A stretch of 64,000 nucleotides of DNA from Narthecium ossifragum (Eukaryota; Streptophyta; Magnoliopsida; Dioscoreales; Nartheciaceae): assembly GCA_963920575.1 (NCBI GenBank), contig OY986966.1, positions 17,727,888 to 17,791,887 on the forward strand. The letters are read 5' to 3'. Made by a program: the position numbers and the translations under genes. This document shows, piece after piece, positions 44,113 through 56,248 of the stretch (positions within the stretch are counted from its first letter, which is position 1; every line of letters starts with the position of its first letter). The notes under the pieces are model-generated. The model was not told the DNA's origin and searched no databases. It saw nothing but the letters and a program-made list of their open reading frames with translations.

Positions 44113-45631
44113 TCGATTTTTTAACTCATCTGGATGCTGATGAGGACTAATATGTTAATGGATTAGGGGTGGTAGGTATCTTTTGCTTACGAAGCTTGGC
44201 CTAGAGGAAGAAAGGAAGAGATGACAGTGTAATATGTTGTTTTCATGTTAAGGGTAAAGAAATAAAGGAAGGAATGACGTACACTTGAAGATAACATGAT
44301 TGAAAGTTTATCATATTGAGGTGCATGGTTGGGTTGATGCAGCATGCATAAAAGTGGTGGAATGGAAGGATGGATTCCATTATAAGGTTTATGCCAAATC
44401 ATGCTGGTACTTGGCTTATGCATCAATGATATTATGCTTACACATGAATAGTAATGGAAAGTTGGCCTATAGTCTCTAAATGATGAGGGAAACAAGAACA
44501 TTACCCCATGGATTTTGCAGGAAGTTTCTTCTTTTGCGGGGGAAATGCAGTTTTTTTATTATGTTTTACCAGTCAAGTCATGCATTTTAATTAAAATTTG
44601 TTCATATGTTTTTTTTTATGTTTTACCAGTGAAGTCCTTTATTTTGATTAGGGGAAGGTTTATCTGGTTACATCACAATGCTTTCTTTGTGAATTCAACC
44701 TTTCTTGCACTAGGAATTCAGCTTAAATTTTTGGCATTCTAGTATGATCTTGCATTCTCATTATCTACTCTATTTTTTTTCAGATCCTCGGTTTTGATCT
44801 ACTAACTTTGCGAGTTCACCTACTTTTTTTTTCTTTTTCTTTTTTTAAGCGGAGAAAAGATCACAAGGTACCTGGCCTTCTTTTTTAGAATAAGGCTGAG
44901 TACTTGTTATTCTCTAGGCACGTTCAATGTCCATTTCATCAAGCTATAGGGAGATACTGCACTAATTGGGGTATTATTTAAGTGGGTGAAGGCCTACGAA
45001 GACATGGATGAATCTTGTCCAAAAGGACTTAAAAAGGTTGGTAGGTTAGCACCTATAAGTTAAAGCCTCCTGAACGAAATCCTGGATTCCTAGCCCAGGC
45101 ATAGGATATTTATTACTTTTAAGTTCTAAAATTGGAGACGTATGGCTAAATTTGTAATGTATGATCTGACTGCTATGAGCTCATGAGAACCAAAACAAAA
45201 TGTGTCATGGATCTCTAAATCTTTTGATTCTCTAAAGCTCTAAAAATATTTATGATCATCAATTATAGTCAACAAACAGTACGAGCTGCGAGGTATATTG
45301 GTCTAAGGTACAATTTCCTTATCCCACACAAATCGTTTACCTGTAAGTAATCAATAACCCTGTGAGAATACGAGCACCATCAAAGCATTCTTGTCGGTCG
45401 AATCTACTTTGAATTTGATGAACGTATTGCTTCGGAAGAATGTGTTTAGTGTTTGTCCCAAAGACCCGTCGTTGGTTGGAGATTTGAAAGATATATTAAA
45501 AAGAAACAATTGTTTAATTACAATATTGATTCCGGGAGTCTGGATATTTTGATGTTTCCTGCACCTATTGTGTTTTGTGAAATAAGTGAGCCAAAACGGC
45601 TGGGACCAGCCACGAGCCCGAGCAATACCAA

Positions 45632-45886
45632 CTAGCCTATATGCCTGTAATTACCGTTGAACCTGCCAAACTCATTCCCATTAATATAATGACATCCAAA
45701 TCCTGTCCCTTGATCATCATCACCATGGGTCCACGACCAAGTTCTGAGACATTCCCCTACGTATTCGTTGGCCCACAGCACCTGAGAAGGCGACAATGAT
45801 GGCAATGCGACAAGAGAAAGCTTAGATATGTGACCAACCATGAGAGCGAGTGGAAGGAAGGCTCTCTCATTCCGGAGGGTGCACAC
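45632..45886 (-). CDS. Hypothetical small protein (unrecognised, weak)
   Basis: An 84-codon frame: after a short hydrophobic stretch (LPLALMVGHISKLSLVALPS) it continues with CLRTWSWTHGDDDQGTGFGC and ends HYINGNEFGRFNGNYRHIG. The composition looks more protein-like than its neighbours. I do not recognise a family, there is no clear second exon, and it may be a relic or chance. Confidence 0.2.
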   Translation of the reverse strand: MCTLRNERAFLPLALMVGHISKLSLVALPSLSPSQVLWANEYVGECLRTWSWTHGDDDQGTGFGCHYINGNEFGRFNGNYRHIG

Positions 45887-46779
45887 TAGTGGAAACTCCG
45901 TTCATTCAGCTCACACAGCTCCTTTAACAGCACCGACACTCACTAGTGGAAACCTCATACCACCACAAATATATCAGAGCCCAGATTTCCATATACGAAG
46001 GTCCACTTCCATGAAATCCAATCACAGGGGAGGCAACACGTCTCCCTAGCTCCTCATGTCCACTAGCATAAACACGTTCCAACCCCTCTGGAATCCCATC
46101 TCCTTTCACTTTGCAGAGCACTGCCCCCTCTAATTCATTGCAATGGGCACATTAATGCAACTGGGCTTTCACCCTACCTCATCACCACATATATGATCAA
46201 TATCATTCTTTGCTTAAAAGGGAATAGCCCCTTTATAGATAGCATGGCGACCGGCCGGAGATTTGTCTGTTTATTTCATCAGAAACAATGGACATGGTGA
46301 TGGATGTGATTGCCGCGTGCTTATATGGCCGCCATTCCTGTTGTCTTGGTGCTTCTTGCACTCGCCTCTTGCTAATCGCATGTTCTCGAGTCCTTGCCTG
46401 GAAAGCCAGGAGATACGTATCTTCTATGAGGTAGGAGATTCACATCCTCTCTAGAATCGCTGGTCATATCTACTCCGGCCTGTGAACTTACATATAATAA
46501 GACAGCACCCACCGTACGTATGCTTCTATGGCTTAAGCTTAGAGCCTCTATATGGTTGAGTGGGAATCTCACTTTTAAAGCCCATGATCCAGTTCTTGAG
46601 TAGCACAATAGGTTACTGCTTGGTGGTTTGCTGGAAATGCATGGCATTTATCCTTCTTAATCAAGTTCAAAGGCTTAGTTAAATAAAAACAAAAAAAAAA
46701 CCTATATGTTCTCTCCTGCATCTCTAGCTGATTGACATGTATGAAGAGGCACTGATGAAGTACAAGAATAAAACCTTAA

Positions 46780-47107
46780 AAGCCCATGTTTGGTTCAGAG
46801 ATAGGTGGGGATAACTCCCATTGTCCCCTACTTTATCCCCAAACATCATTTCCTTACCATAAGCAATCATTACTTATTTATTTTCACTTTTCAAACAATA
46901 ATTTTATCCTCACTCATTATCATTGTTTTTTCTAACCTTAAAATCCCTTATCTCTAAGTAATCATTACTGATTTATCCCCACTTTTCAATCATTATTCAT
47001 TGTCCCTATTTTTTCTAACCCCAAAATCCCTTATCTCCTTTTATCCCAACATTTTCTATTTATCCCCTCTTATCCTCATTTTTTCTATCCCCAAACCAAA
47101 CGAGAGC
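46780..47107. mobile_element. Tourist-like MITE (328 bp)
   Basis: Left end AAGCCCATGTTTGGTT and right end (reverse complement) GCTCTCGTTTGGTTTGGGGA are imperfect inverted repeats, flanked by TAA at 46777-46779 and 47108-47110. Interior words (CTTATCCCC, AACCCCAAAATCCC) resemble the ends of the Harbinger transposon at 15488-27014, which may supply the transposase. Confidence 0.82.
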
Positions 47108-47137
47108 TAATGAGATTAAGGGGGTGTTTGGTTGCTT

Positions 47138-47168
47138 GCATCAACTCATGCATTGCATGAGTTGATGC
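47138..47168. repeat. Perfect 15-bp inverted repeat (hairpin)
   Basis: GCATCAACTCATGCA and TGCATGAGTTGATGC are separated by one base, close to the left terminus of the TIR-type element. Confidence 0.95.
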
Positions 47169-48259
47169 TGCATCAGTTGATACAGAAACAAGTGTTTGGT
47201 TGCTTATATCAACTGATGCAGTATTAGCTCATTTTCTGTTTGGTTAGTATGCATTGTATCAGTTGATACAAATGTTTCATCCAATCCTTTATTTGGTTGA
47301 TTTATATTTCAGTAATTAGAATCTCTCCCTATATCCCTTGGTGAGATTACCCCCACTCTTGATACGTATCATATTTTTTCTTTAACTGTATTTATATCAC
47401 TCAAATTTTTATCTTACGTGATGTTATTTTTTTTGAGATAGTGAAAATTTTCAAATTGGTAGATGGTCTTCAAAATTTCAAATTGGCACACGGTCTGCAA
47501 ATTTTTTGAAATGGCTATTGTGAGGTATTGTTTTATTATTTGACAGTTGCGTATGGTCATTTATTTTCAAATATGGTGTCTTTATTTTATTATTTGGAGT
47601 TGGACATGGTCATTGCCTCTATTATACTAGATGGGCATGTAATTATATTTCTAATAACATTAAAATTTGAGCAACCGTTAATTGAGACAAAAAATGATGC
47701 ACAACTTCTACGGTATAATACCAAAAACTTTATTTATAGTATCCAATGATTCCATACAACAATATACATATAGTGCCAAATTAACAAGTTTACAAAAGTG
47801 ATGTCATGACAAAATCACTTGTCTTCCATAGATTTAGACGTCTTCCTCAACTCTCAAATTGTCTTTGTCATTGTATGTCATGACAAAATCAAGGGCTCAG
47901 AACAATTTTCAGGTGTAGAGGGTGCTTTTGTGACGGCGAGGAAGGCCTTGCGTCGTTGGCGAAGGGGGGGAGGTTGTAAGACCCTGTGGGGTGGCTTCAG
48001 GTGCACGGGGTGGCAGCTGGGTCATGGATTCTGGCGATAGGCGTGGCCGTCAAGGGGGTTTGTAGGAGGTCAGTGATCGGGTAAGAGAGAGAGAGAGCAG
48101 CAGAAGAGAGGGAGCTCGGGGAAGAGGTGGTGCGGTGGCAATGAGTCATTGGCCGGTGGTAATCAGCGTCGATGGTGGGAGATCTGGTCGGCAGGAAGAA
48201 GTGGATGTAGCGATCTTTAGAGAGGACTGAAGGGGAGGTCAACACCGGTTAGCGAGGAG

Positions 48260-48660
48260 GGAAGGGGAGGTCACGATCATCATATCTGGCATCTTCCTCG
48301 TCGGATCTGACCTATTTTCCTCTGGATCTGGCCTCCGAAGAATAGGGGAAGGAGATAGGGGGAAGGAGACATGGAAGGGGAGGTCAGAACCGGTTAGAGA
48401 GGAGGGAAGGGGAGGTCACGATCATCATATCTGGCATCTTCCTCGTCGGATCTGGCCTATTTCCTCTAGATCTAGCCTCCGAAGAAGAGGGGAAGGAGAC
48501 ACGGAAGGGGAGGTCAACACTGGTTAGAGAGGAGGGAAGGGGAGGTCGCGATCACCAGATCTGGCTTTCCTCTGGATCTGGACTCCGAGGAAGAGGGGAA
48601 GGAGGCGAACGGGTGGTGACAAGAGCTCGGGGAAAGGAGGCGTTTGAAGTATCAACTGAT
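48260..48660. repeat. GA-rich tandem repeat (about 130-145 bp unit)
   Basis: GGAAGGGGAGGTC followed by CGATCA starts units at 48260, 48405 and 48535. Each unit continues with a TATCTGGC or GATCTGGC word and a CCTCCGAAGAA-like word. The composition resembles the subterminal repeats of the Harbinger element at 25840-26860. Confidence 0.85.
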
Positions 48661-49752
48661 GGATCACGTGGTTTCATGTGATATCATGCAGGGGCGGATC
48701 TATGAGTGGCCTGCACCGGGCTGCAGCCCGGGCATCCCAGATGAAAATTCTAAAAGGCCTATATATTTAGCCCATTTAAATTCAATATAAATATATTAAG
48801 CCCAACCCAGCCCATCAGTCCAGCCCACCTGCTTAGGCCACCAGTCTAGCCGACCTGCCCAGCCTAGTCTTGCCAAAAAGTCAAAATAAAAAGAGCATAC
48901 ATGTTGGGTGTTACATCATCGTATTCGTACGAACTCTTATTTGTAGTGTTGCCGCCTGCGGGGTCTAGTACTTAGGGGGGCAACCTGCTGGGTCTAGTAA
49001 TTAGGGGGGTGACTGAGGTATTGGGCGGCTCTATGAAGGAAATCCCTAATTTGGGTGGCTGTCGGTTGAGTTATTATACACAAATCCCTAATTTTTATTT
49101 TTCTCTATTCAATCTCCTTTTCTCAAATTAAATCCCTAATTTTGGATTCTTTCAAATTTTGGAGATCACTGTCACATCTCTTCCATGATGCCATCAGTTC
49201 CATGTAAGGGATAGGGAAAGGTTTGATCTCTTCGTCGTCGAAAGAGAGGTAAAATCATTCTTTGTATTTCTCTATTTGTGTTTTGGTGATTTTTATATAT
49301 TTTTGGAAACTGGTGGATTGATTTTGTGCATTTTAATGATGGAATTGATCCCATATGGGGAAAAACCTAGTGTATTATATGTAATATCTTGAAGTCTTAA
49401 AGATTGATTGTAATCTTGGAATTGATCCCATATGAGAACTTGGGAAGCACTAGCAAAGATATGTATTTTATATGATGGTCTGATGAATTTATACATATTT
49501 TATCCGTCTAAAACATGCTTAGAAGAAAATAATTAATTGGCTTAAGAGAATCTGGTAGTTGATTATGAAGGGGCTTAAGTGATATGAGTAAAAAATAATA
49601 TGTCCCCCTTAGACATTTAGGCCTTTAATGTCTGTTTTGGCAATTGCTTGTTTCTTGCTTTGTGGCATATGAATAAAAGTATTGATTGGTTTGGGTTGCT
49701 ATATAGTTGAACTTCCATATAAATTATATAGGATTTTGGGTTGTTAATTGTG

Positions 49753-49949
49753 ATGGCAAACCAAGAAAGAAATAGAAAAAAGACACTTTTCTCGTTCTTT
49801 AAACCAAGAAATGATACATCCACAAGTGATACACCTTCACCATTGGTTGTGAGCAACTCAAATACTGATGAATCTTCTCCTCCAATTGCTAGTGAGTCTC
49901 TTGAACGCGATCCTAGTTTACGTATCCCGATATGGAAACATCCTCATAC
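49753..49949 (+). pseudogene. hAT TTF/DUF4371 transposase, N-terminal part
   Basis: It starts MANQERNRKKTLFSFFKPRN, then a Ser/Thr/Pro-rich linker and SLERDPSLRIPIWKHPHT. This opening (basic, LFSFF, low-complexity linker, DPxxRxPI) is typical of plant proteins annotated as zinc finger MYM-type 1-like. The frame is interrupted after 49949 by the solo LTR and continues at 59637. Confidence 0.78.
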
Positions 49950-51008
49950 TGTCACGCCCCGACCCAAAAAACCCATCCGGGCCGGGACGTGAGGGTCCTA
50001 AACACTAAGAAAAAATCAAATGACGAGAGTTTCCCTTGTATTTCTCAATTTGAACCATGTACAGTTTATAATCTTTACAATAAATAAAGACGATAACTCT
50101 AACAGTTCTAAAATTCAACATGAATATGAATATGCTATCACAAATTTCACTATCTAGTACAGGTTCTGATACAATGCTTTTATCTACCCTCATTACATAA
50201 TTTAATACAGACAATCAAATCCTCGAAGAGGGAAATTATACATTTAATATAACTACAAATGTACAACTATTAACAAAAGGAAAAACTCCAGGATCCGTCA
50301 ACTACTCCTCGAAACTCCAAGTCCACGATCACCTCGAGAATGGCGCGCCAACGCCCAGAAGATCACCTAAAAGGAAAGGACTGCATCGACCTGCATCGCC
50401 GATGCAGCCCAGGTAGGAGTGAGCAACAAAGCTCAGTAGGGTTCTACGCTATTCTACGTCGCACAGAAAGGAAGGGAAACAACAACAGTGTCGTTTCTAC
50501 GCCAAAGTCTAAAGGATGCCACGAGGTTCCATAACTCCTATCGATTCCCCAAGGGGTCCTACTCTTCTCAACCGACCACGCTGGGAACATCAACTAAACA
50601 CGCTGGGAGGAAACAATGAACCAGAACCAGTAGGAACACCTGTTACCCAGCAGGAAACCACTGCCTGGGGACACACGTCAGGGACATCGACAACCATCCT
50701 TAGCACTTGGCCTTGGAGAACCGACACGACCTTTAAATCTCAATAATAATATAATATTCCAGTCCGACTACCTAATAATCCTCGAATGATATCAAACATA
50801 ATCACTGATGACAATCACGTCCTAATCCTCGACTACCCGAACCCTGGTCCTAGGGCTAGATCCGGGCTACCCGAGAACCCCGAATCGACGATCGAATCTA
50901 TCGCCTACCACCTAGCCTGATGCCTCTAATGCAAGCAAATGCATGCAATGCTCACGCGCACATTTAATAGATCAGGACATGCAATAGTATGTCATTCATA
51001 ATACAAGG

Positions 51009-52419
51009 TGATGTGCTGTCGCAGGCACTCAAAAATAAATCCAGTACTCTTCAAAACAAATGTAGTAATGCGAGCAAGGGTCGATCCCACGATGAATGCC
51101 TAGCCTAGTTTTGTGCTTCGTGAACAAAAAGGGGATTTGAATATAACGAAAAGAAACTAAGAAATAATTAAAATTAAAGAGCGAAGTGAATCAGAAGAAC
51201 TAACCTTGGTCTAAGTCAACATCCACCATCAGAATCTGACAACTGATCATTGATGCAAGTATCAATCAATTCATACCATGAATATTCACCGTTCGAATTA
51301 AATTCGAATCTCTCCTCAATCATAGTTAATTAGAAACAAGCGATTCAATTAACTCTAACTACTAAACAACCTAAGACAAGCGCTGTAGATTTAATCTAGT
51401 AGCAGCCTTAAGAATAGGGAGATCGATGAAGCTAAACAACACAAGCACAAGCGGTTGCATTTAATCTAGTCTAATATTCTTCCTAAGATTTATTAATCTC
51501 TGAAACGCAGTAGATTATTAAACCCTAGTTGCTTCGCAGATTAGAGGGATCAAACATTTCCGGATTTGATATCCAACCTAGCAGTAGATCGCAATGAATA
51601 ATAAACTAGTAGCGCTCCTAGTAATTAAACAAGACAATCATGAAAATAAACACAGAAGAATATTCAATACTCAAAGCATAAATTGAACAATAAAAACTAA
51701 TTAGATATCACAGTTTTATTGATTCCGAGTTTTCCGTCTCCTTCGACCAAGTATCAAAGTTTAACCACGCAGGGCCATGAATAACTCAAAAGAAAAGAAA
51801 GAAAACAAAAGAAAAACTAAAGAGAAAGAGGAGAGAGCCCCCTGAGAGGTAGTGGCAGCCTTATGTAAGAGAGATAGATGAGTGAGAGAGGGATACGTGG
51901 GATAGAGGAACGTGAGAGTCCTATCCCAACTAATCTTTTCTCTTTTAAAGATAAGCAAATCCCACTAATTAAGGCAAGCTTATTAGAAAATAAAGTCCTA
52001 ATATAACTGGGTAAGATAGTGGTATCCAGCTGGAATCTTCTTGCATCAAATCTGGAATCTTCTAAACACAAATCTCATCCAAAAATGCAGCGACTTCAGA
52101 CCTGACCTCTTCCGCGATTTTTCTTTCTTTCTGGAGTCGGTATCTTACAAAACTCAAAACATTAAAGTTGTAGAGCTCTTCCTTAGCTTTCCAAAGCATC
52201 CTGGATCATCCCAATCAGAGTTTGTATGAAGAAGTTATGTTCAAATTACTAACTGCTGTGCATAATGTCTAAAATTGCTCAATTAACTTCATTTTCCACT
52301 TAAGGTCTCCAATTGCATCCTAAATCAAAATATAAGAATAATAAGTACATTTAGGCACAAAATAGATATAGAAGACCAAACATTAAGGGAGAAAAATATG
52401 ACATTTTATATTCTCATCA
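51009..52419 (-). repeat. 3' LTR of the non-autonomous element
   Basis: It runs from TGATGTGCTGTCGCAGG to TATATTCTCATCA on the plus strand (1411 bp). It shares blocks such as AACCTTGGTCTAAGTCAACA with the tail of the Athila LTR at 23221-23250 in reverse. The open frames inside (51761-52071) are in U3/R and also occur in the other LTR; no domain is recognised. Confidence 0.95.
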
Positions 52420-52436
52420 AATTCCCCCACACTTAA
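52420..52436 (-). other. Polypurine tract of the non-autonomous element
   Basis: In element sense it reads AAGTGTGGGGGAATT directly before the LTR, identical to the Athila tract at 21698-21712. Confidence 0.9.
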
Positions 52437-53957
52437 CCTTTGCTCGTCCTCGGGCAAAATTTAAATTCACTTTATCACAAAGATCAAGGTTGCAACGCCA
52501 TCAACAAAGAACAATCAAGCTCTTCACAATTCATAACATATCATGAACAAACATTTTTAGACAACTTAAAAATCAATCAATAAGCATTTTCACTTGAGTA
52601 TGAAGCATACTAAACAAGTAGACCCTCACGGAAATAAACACTCAACTCTCATGTGTTTGAAGGGTATGTATTTCACTCAAATTCATTCCAATGAAAATGA
52701 TCTACCATAAGCTTACATATCTTTTCATTCTCCACCACTAGAATCACATGCATAACACGAATCGTAAGGACTTCAAAAGGTTGTAATGGGGTCTAGGATC
52801 AAGGTGGGAAATATTTGAGAATGTAGCTCAAAAGCCAATGGAACTAATAGAGCAAAAATGCATCAGTAAGACATGTACAACCAATCACTCCGTTCAGCAA
52901 CTTCTTCAATTTGGCTTTAATATACTCAAATCATATAACATTACGACCTTGACAAAGAGATTGTTCAAAGGAATACTTTTTAACTGAAATAGTGAACGAT
53001 CTTTTGCAAAAACTTCCACCTTTGTAGAGATCATATATAAACATACCCCTTTCTTGGAGTATTAGGAGGATTCATAACCACATATTGTAGCATGAGAACA
53101 GTTTCCTCCTTCACTTTCTTTTTCTTTTCCTTTTTTTTTCTTTTTCTTTTTTTTTTCAGAAATAACATACTCACGAATTGAGTATGAAAAATATTCTCCA
53201 CTTCACCCATCATAGCCATACCACGATCCAAACACCCCCACACTTGAAACTTGTACACCCATACATATCCTAATGATGATCAATACTCCACTAGTTTTAT
53301 GGCTTGGGTAACGGCATTGTTTTTCAGGTTTAAAGCTTGTAATGTAGGTTAATAATGAAGCCAATAAAGCTCAAAGGGGTTTAGCAAAAGGAAAAATTTA
53401 ATCACAAAGTAGGCTATTTGGCTTATGTAACTTATAACAAAGATGACCTTAATCATGTTCATGTATACATGTGTCAATGTGACCTTAAATAGAATCAAAG
53501 CAAGTTTTAGAGAAACAAATCCATGGAAGAATATCTCTCATGAAAGAAAATAGTGAGACTGAAATGAATGTATCAGTCTAGAGGCTCAAAATCTCACCGG
53601 CTTTTGTCTACTCACTTAGTCACTACCATCTCAAGGAAAATAACTCAACTAATTAATTCTAAGTCGCAAAATTACTCATTCAATCATGTTATGAATATGT
53701 TAAGCTTAACTAATTCTTGCTCATGGCAAATGCAACCTAGATCTCCTCCCCCACACTTGAAACTGACATTGTATTCAATGTAAGGTGGAATACAAAGAAA
53801 AGGTAAATATAACTAAAATGGAAATGCGAAAATAAAAAGAGAAAGGAACGAACTCCCCTTGGGTCGCCTTCCAAGCAACGCTTTTGTTTATGAGTTGCAC
53901 AGGAATGGTTCACTGCATGTCTGGGTGAATTCTTCATGTATCACAGGGGGTACTCAA

Positions 53958-54356
53958 TCACCTACAAAGCAAAAGCAAAGCAGAGCAAAACAAAAGCAAA
54001 CATGCATGCACACAACCTAAAAATAATTCAAGCACTCTCAAGCACACAAGAAAGTAAATAAAGCAAACTAAAGCACTATATACAATAAGTTTTAATCGTG
54101 CCCTCGGTGGCCGTTCTCTAGCAAGATGGTATGCAAAAGCAATGGATGCCATAATATGGATATTTAACCTCAATAGTGCCACCAAGGTTAATTTAGCATA
54201 TGAATCCAAGTGGCATATTTCAAAAATGAAAACTAGCTTTTCCATTCTAACACTAGTAAACAAGATAGCTAGATCTCTTAAACAGAAATACTTATCATCA
54301 TGGTGATCAAGAAGAAAGGGGTCAATATTATGCTCAACTATAATCGAATCATCCAT
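53958..54356 (-). CDS. Second ORF of the non-autonomous element, with C-terminal hydrophobic segments
   Basis: The 132-codon frame begins MDDSIIVEHNIDPFLLDHHD immediately after the stop of the upstream frame (TAAATG junction). Its N-terminal half is mixed. The last 45 residues are strongly hydrophobic with leucine, cysteine and phenylalanine (LIVYSALVCFIYFLVCLRVL, then ACLLLFCSALLLL), suggesting one or two membrane segments. No family is recognised. It may be an env-like remnant, a read-through extension of the first protein, or non-coding. Confidence 0.4.
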   Translation of the reverse strand: MDDSIIVEHNIDPFLLDHHDDKYFCLRDLAILFTSVRMEKLVFIFEICHLDSYAKLTLVALLRLNIHIMASIAFAYHLARERPPRARLKLIVYSALVCFIYFLVCLRVLELFLGCVHACLLLFCSALLLLCR

Positions 54357-55223
54357 TTATCTATTGATAATGCCGTCGTTCGCATTGTCAAAGATGTCAA
54401 GATCACATGATCGAAAATAAATCCGTCGAGATATGAAAATATCTACTAAGGTCATCTCCTTTTTAACCACTAATGAAGATGAGATAGTCACAGGAAATAT
54501 ACCTCGCGGCGTAACAGGAATGCTTTCAACTTCAGCTAGAGGAGGTTCTTCGAATAAGTGCTCCTTGTGTTCTCGGCGGTCGATTGGCCTAGACTGGACA
54601 ACTTCTTCATCTGCATTTTGTAGAAATTCCCTCGAAGCATCTCCAACCGCAGCAGTCAGTGAAATATCATCATTAATTTCATGAACCGACAAAGAATCAG
54701 AAGTATTATGACATATATCATTATCATCAGAAACAAAAGCATCACAAGTATTATCATTACAAACATGACGTATAGAATCATATCTATCAACTTCTTTATC
54801 AAAAGAGTGACTCACATTAGCTAGTTGTCTGACTATGATTTCTAGCTCGTCTAACAAGTGTGAGTGATTAACTTGGTCAATTATTAGTGGCTCTTGTTGC
54901 ATTTGTGACTGAGCAATGAAGGGGTTCTCAGTTTTGTCACGTTCCCTAGAAAATCTTTCCTCAGCCCAAGAATTACGCATTTCTCTTAAGAAATTATTAT
55001 TTTCTTCAATTGCCTTCAGAATCTCTTCCAAAGATGGCTCTTGCTGTGCTTGAAACTGCCAACTAGGGTTGGTATGATCTCTAAAATCCGAATTATAAGA
55101 ATATGAATATGAATCATAGACCGGGTTTGAGAAACCATATGTGTCATTATTGTAAACGGATGCATAACCAAAAGGCAAATCATCATTCCATATGTCACTC
55201 GGTGGCATATTATAATTGGCCAT
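54357..55223 (-). CDS. Gag-related protein of the non-autonomous element
   Basis: A 288-codon intact frame. The N-terminus is rich in Tyr, Asn, Asp and Ser (YGFSNPVYDSYSYSYNSDF). It is followed by WQFQAQQEPSLEEILKAIEE and a likely coiled coil (NNNFLREMRNSWAEERF). LLDELEIIVRQLANVSHSF resembles the QLA-type coiled coil seen after the capsid domain of Athila gag, so I infer derivation from a gag C-terminal region. There is no capsid signature, zinc knuckle or protease. The acidic C-terminal half includes EEPPLAEVESIPVTPRG. That the frame stays open suggests the product was used. Confidence 0.55.
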   Translation of the reverse strand: MANYNMPPSDIWNDDLPFGYASVYNNDTYGFSNPVYDSYSYSYNSDFRDHTNPSWQFQAQQEPSLEEILKAIEENNNFLREMRNSWAEERFSRERDKTENPFIAQSQMQQEPLIIDQVNHSHLLDELEIIVRQLANVSHSFDKEVDRYDSIRHVCNDNTCDAFVSDDNDICHNTSDSLSVHEINDDISLTAAVGDASREFLQNADEEVVQSRPIDRREHKEHLFEEPPLAEVESIPVTPRGIFPVTISSSLVVKKEMTLVDIFISRRIYFRSCDLDIFDNANDGIINR

Positions 55224-56225
55224 ACATTCAAACCATAAAAACTATATAAATTATTTTATTTTTTTTAAAAAAAAAATTTACCTTCAGGTGGTTTGATGAT
55301 GGCAAAAGGTAGGAGGGTGGTCGACAGCGGCTGCGGTCTTGGAGGTGGTTGCAGGCGTCGGGAGAGGTGAGTCGGGGACAGGGAAGGAAGTGGGTAAAGG
55401 GTGGCTGGATCAGGTTTAATTGATTGAGTGTGGCTGGATCAGGTAAGTTTGACTGGGTCAAACTTGTTAGAAGAGCTTGGAAAAGGTCTGATGGCTGAGG
55501 AACGCCGGTGAGGGATCTCCGGCGTCGGGACGTCGGAGGCGGTCAGGATACCGGCGGAAGGATCGTCGGACGATGGGGAAGAGATCCACCGGTGTGGATC
55601 GGCCGGAGGTTTTGCGGATCGTTGGGATTTAAAGGTACTCTGGTGGTGGGTTAGAAGGGCTCGTCGTCGAGGACGACAGCGAGGGCTTGGGGGGGTCGTG
55701 GAACAGTCGGGGAAGGTGAGGTGAGTGATCTGGCGTAGGTTGGAGGTGCTTTTGTGGAGGGCGGCAGCCGGATCGAAGGTGTAGGCGACCGGATTTTTGA
55801 AGGGGGTGTGGCCGGCGACAAGAGAAGAAGGTGAGGGTAGGGAAGGAGATGAAGATGGGAGCTCGGGTATGGGTAGATGGATGGGGTGGCCGAGATCGGG
55901 AAGGGGAACGGCAAGGAGGAGTAGTGAGGGCTTGAGCGCGACTTGGGGATGAGGACGCGAGGAGGAGGACGATGAATAGTGCTTGTACCTTTTTTTTTTT
56001 TTTTTTGATTAAACCCAAACTAACGGAGGAAAATAACAAAGGCGAAGAAAAAATCTGAAAAAAAATTCGAGGGGAGATCCTAAAAATCGAGAAAAGACCA
56101 GAGAAGATAGGAAAAAATCCTAAAACGCAAGAAAAATCTTAAAAAAAATTCGGAGAAACAACCTTAAAATCAAGGGAAAACCTAAAATAAGGATCACAAA
56201 AAGCACAAAAATCAACTAGAAGCAG
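55224..56225 (-). other. 5' internal region of the non-autonomous element, with GC-rich segment
   Basis: Between the primer binding site and the first ORF. In element sense it runs from an A/T-rich stretch with a 17-base poly-A (plus-strand T run near 55990) into a GC-rich block (about 55290-55980). That block gives long C/P/S-rich frames on the minus strand (55629-56039), then returns to AT-rich sequence before the ATG at 55223. The block could be a structured leader or a captured host gene fragment; I see no domain. Confidence 0.5.
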
Positions 56226-56243
56226 TACCCGGCAACGGTGCCA
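56226..56243 (-). other. Primer binding site (tRNA-Asp type)
   Basis: On the minus strand it reads TGGCACCGTTGCCGGGTA, matching the tRNA-Asp type used by Athila-lineage elements with two substitutions. It lies five bases from the LTR at 56249. Confidence 0.85.
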
Positions 56244-56248
56244 AAATT

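Larger units (their letters stand above)
41329..46776. other. Long AT-rich interval with no supported gene
   Basis: I find no recognisable protein domain, RNA gene or complete element. It contains a short tandem duplication (43978-44112) and a cluster of small minus-strand frames at 45632-46647. Between 41589 and 41640 a stretch resembles the intron-4 repeat unit (AATCTCTCTAGTTATTTATC). Confidence 0.55.
47119..48688. mobile_element. Partial TIR-type (Harbinger-like) non-autonomous element
   Basis: It starts AGGGGGTGTTTGGTTGCTTG after TTA (47116-47118), again the GTTTGGTT style. GCATCAAC/GTTGATGC words recur near the left end, and a related ATCAACTGATGGATCA word lies near 48650. No matching right terminus is seen before 48689, where a hAT element begins, so the remainder probably lies beyond that insertion and outside the window. 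There is no transposase; 47940-48660 is GA-rich and repetitive. Confidence 0.6.
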
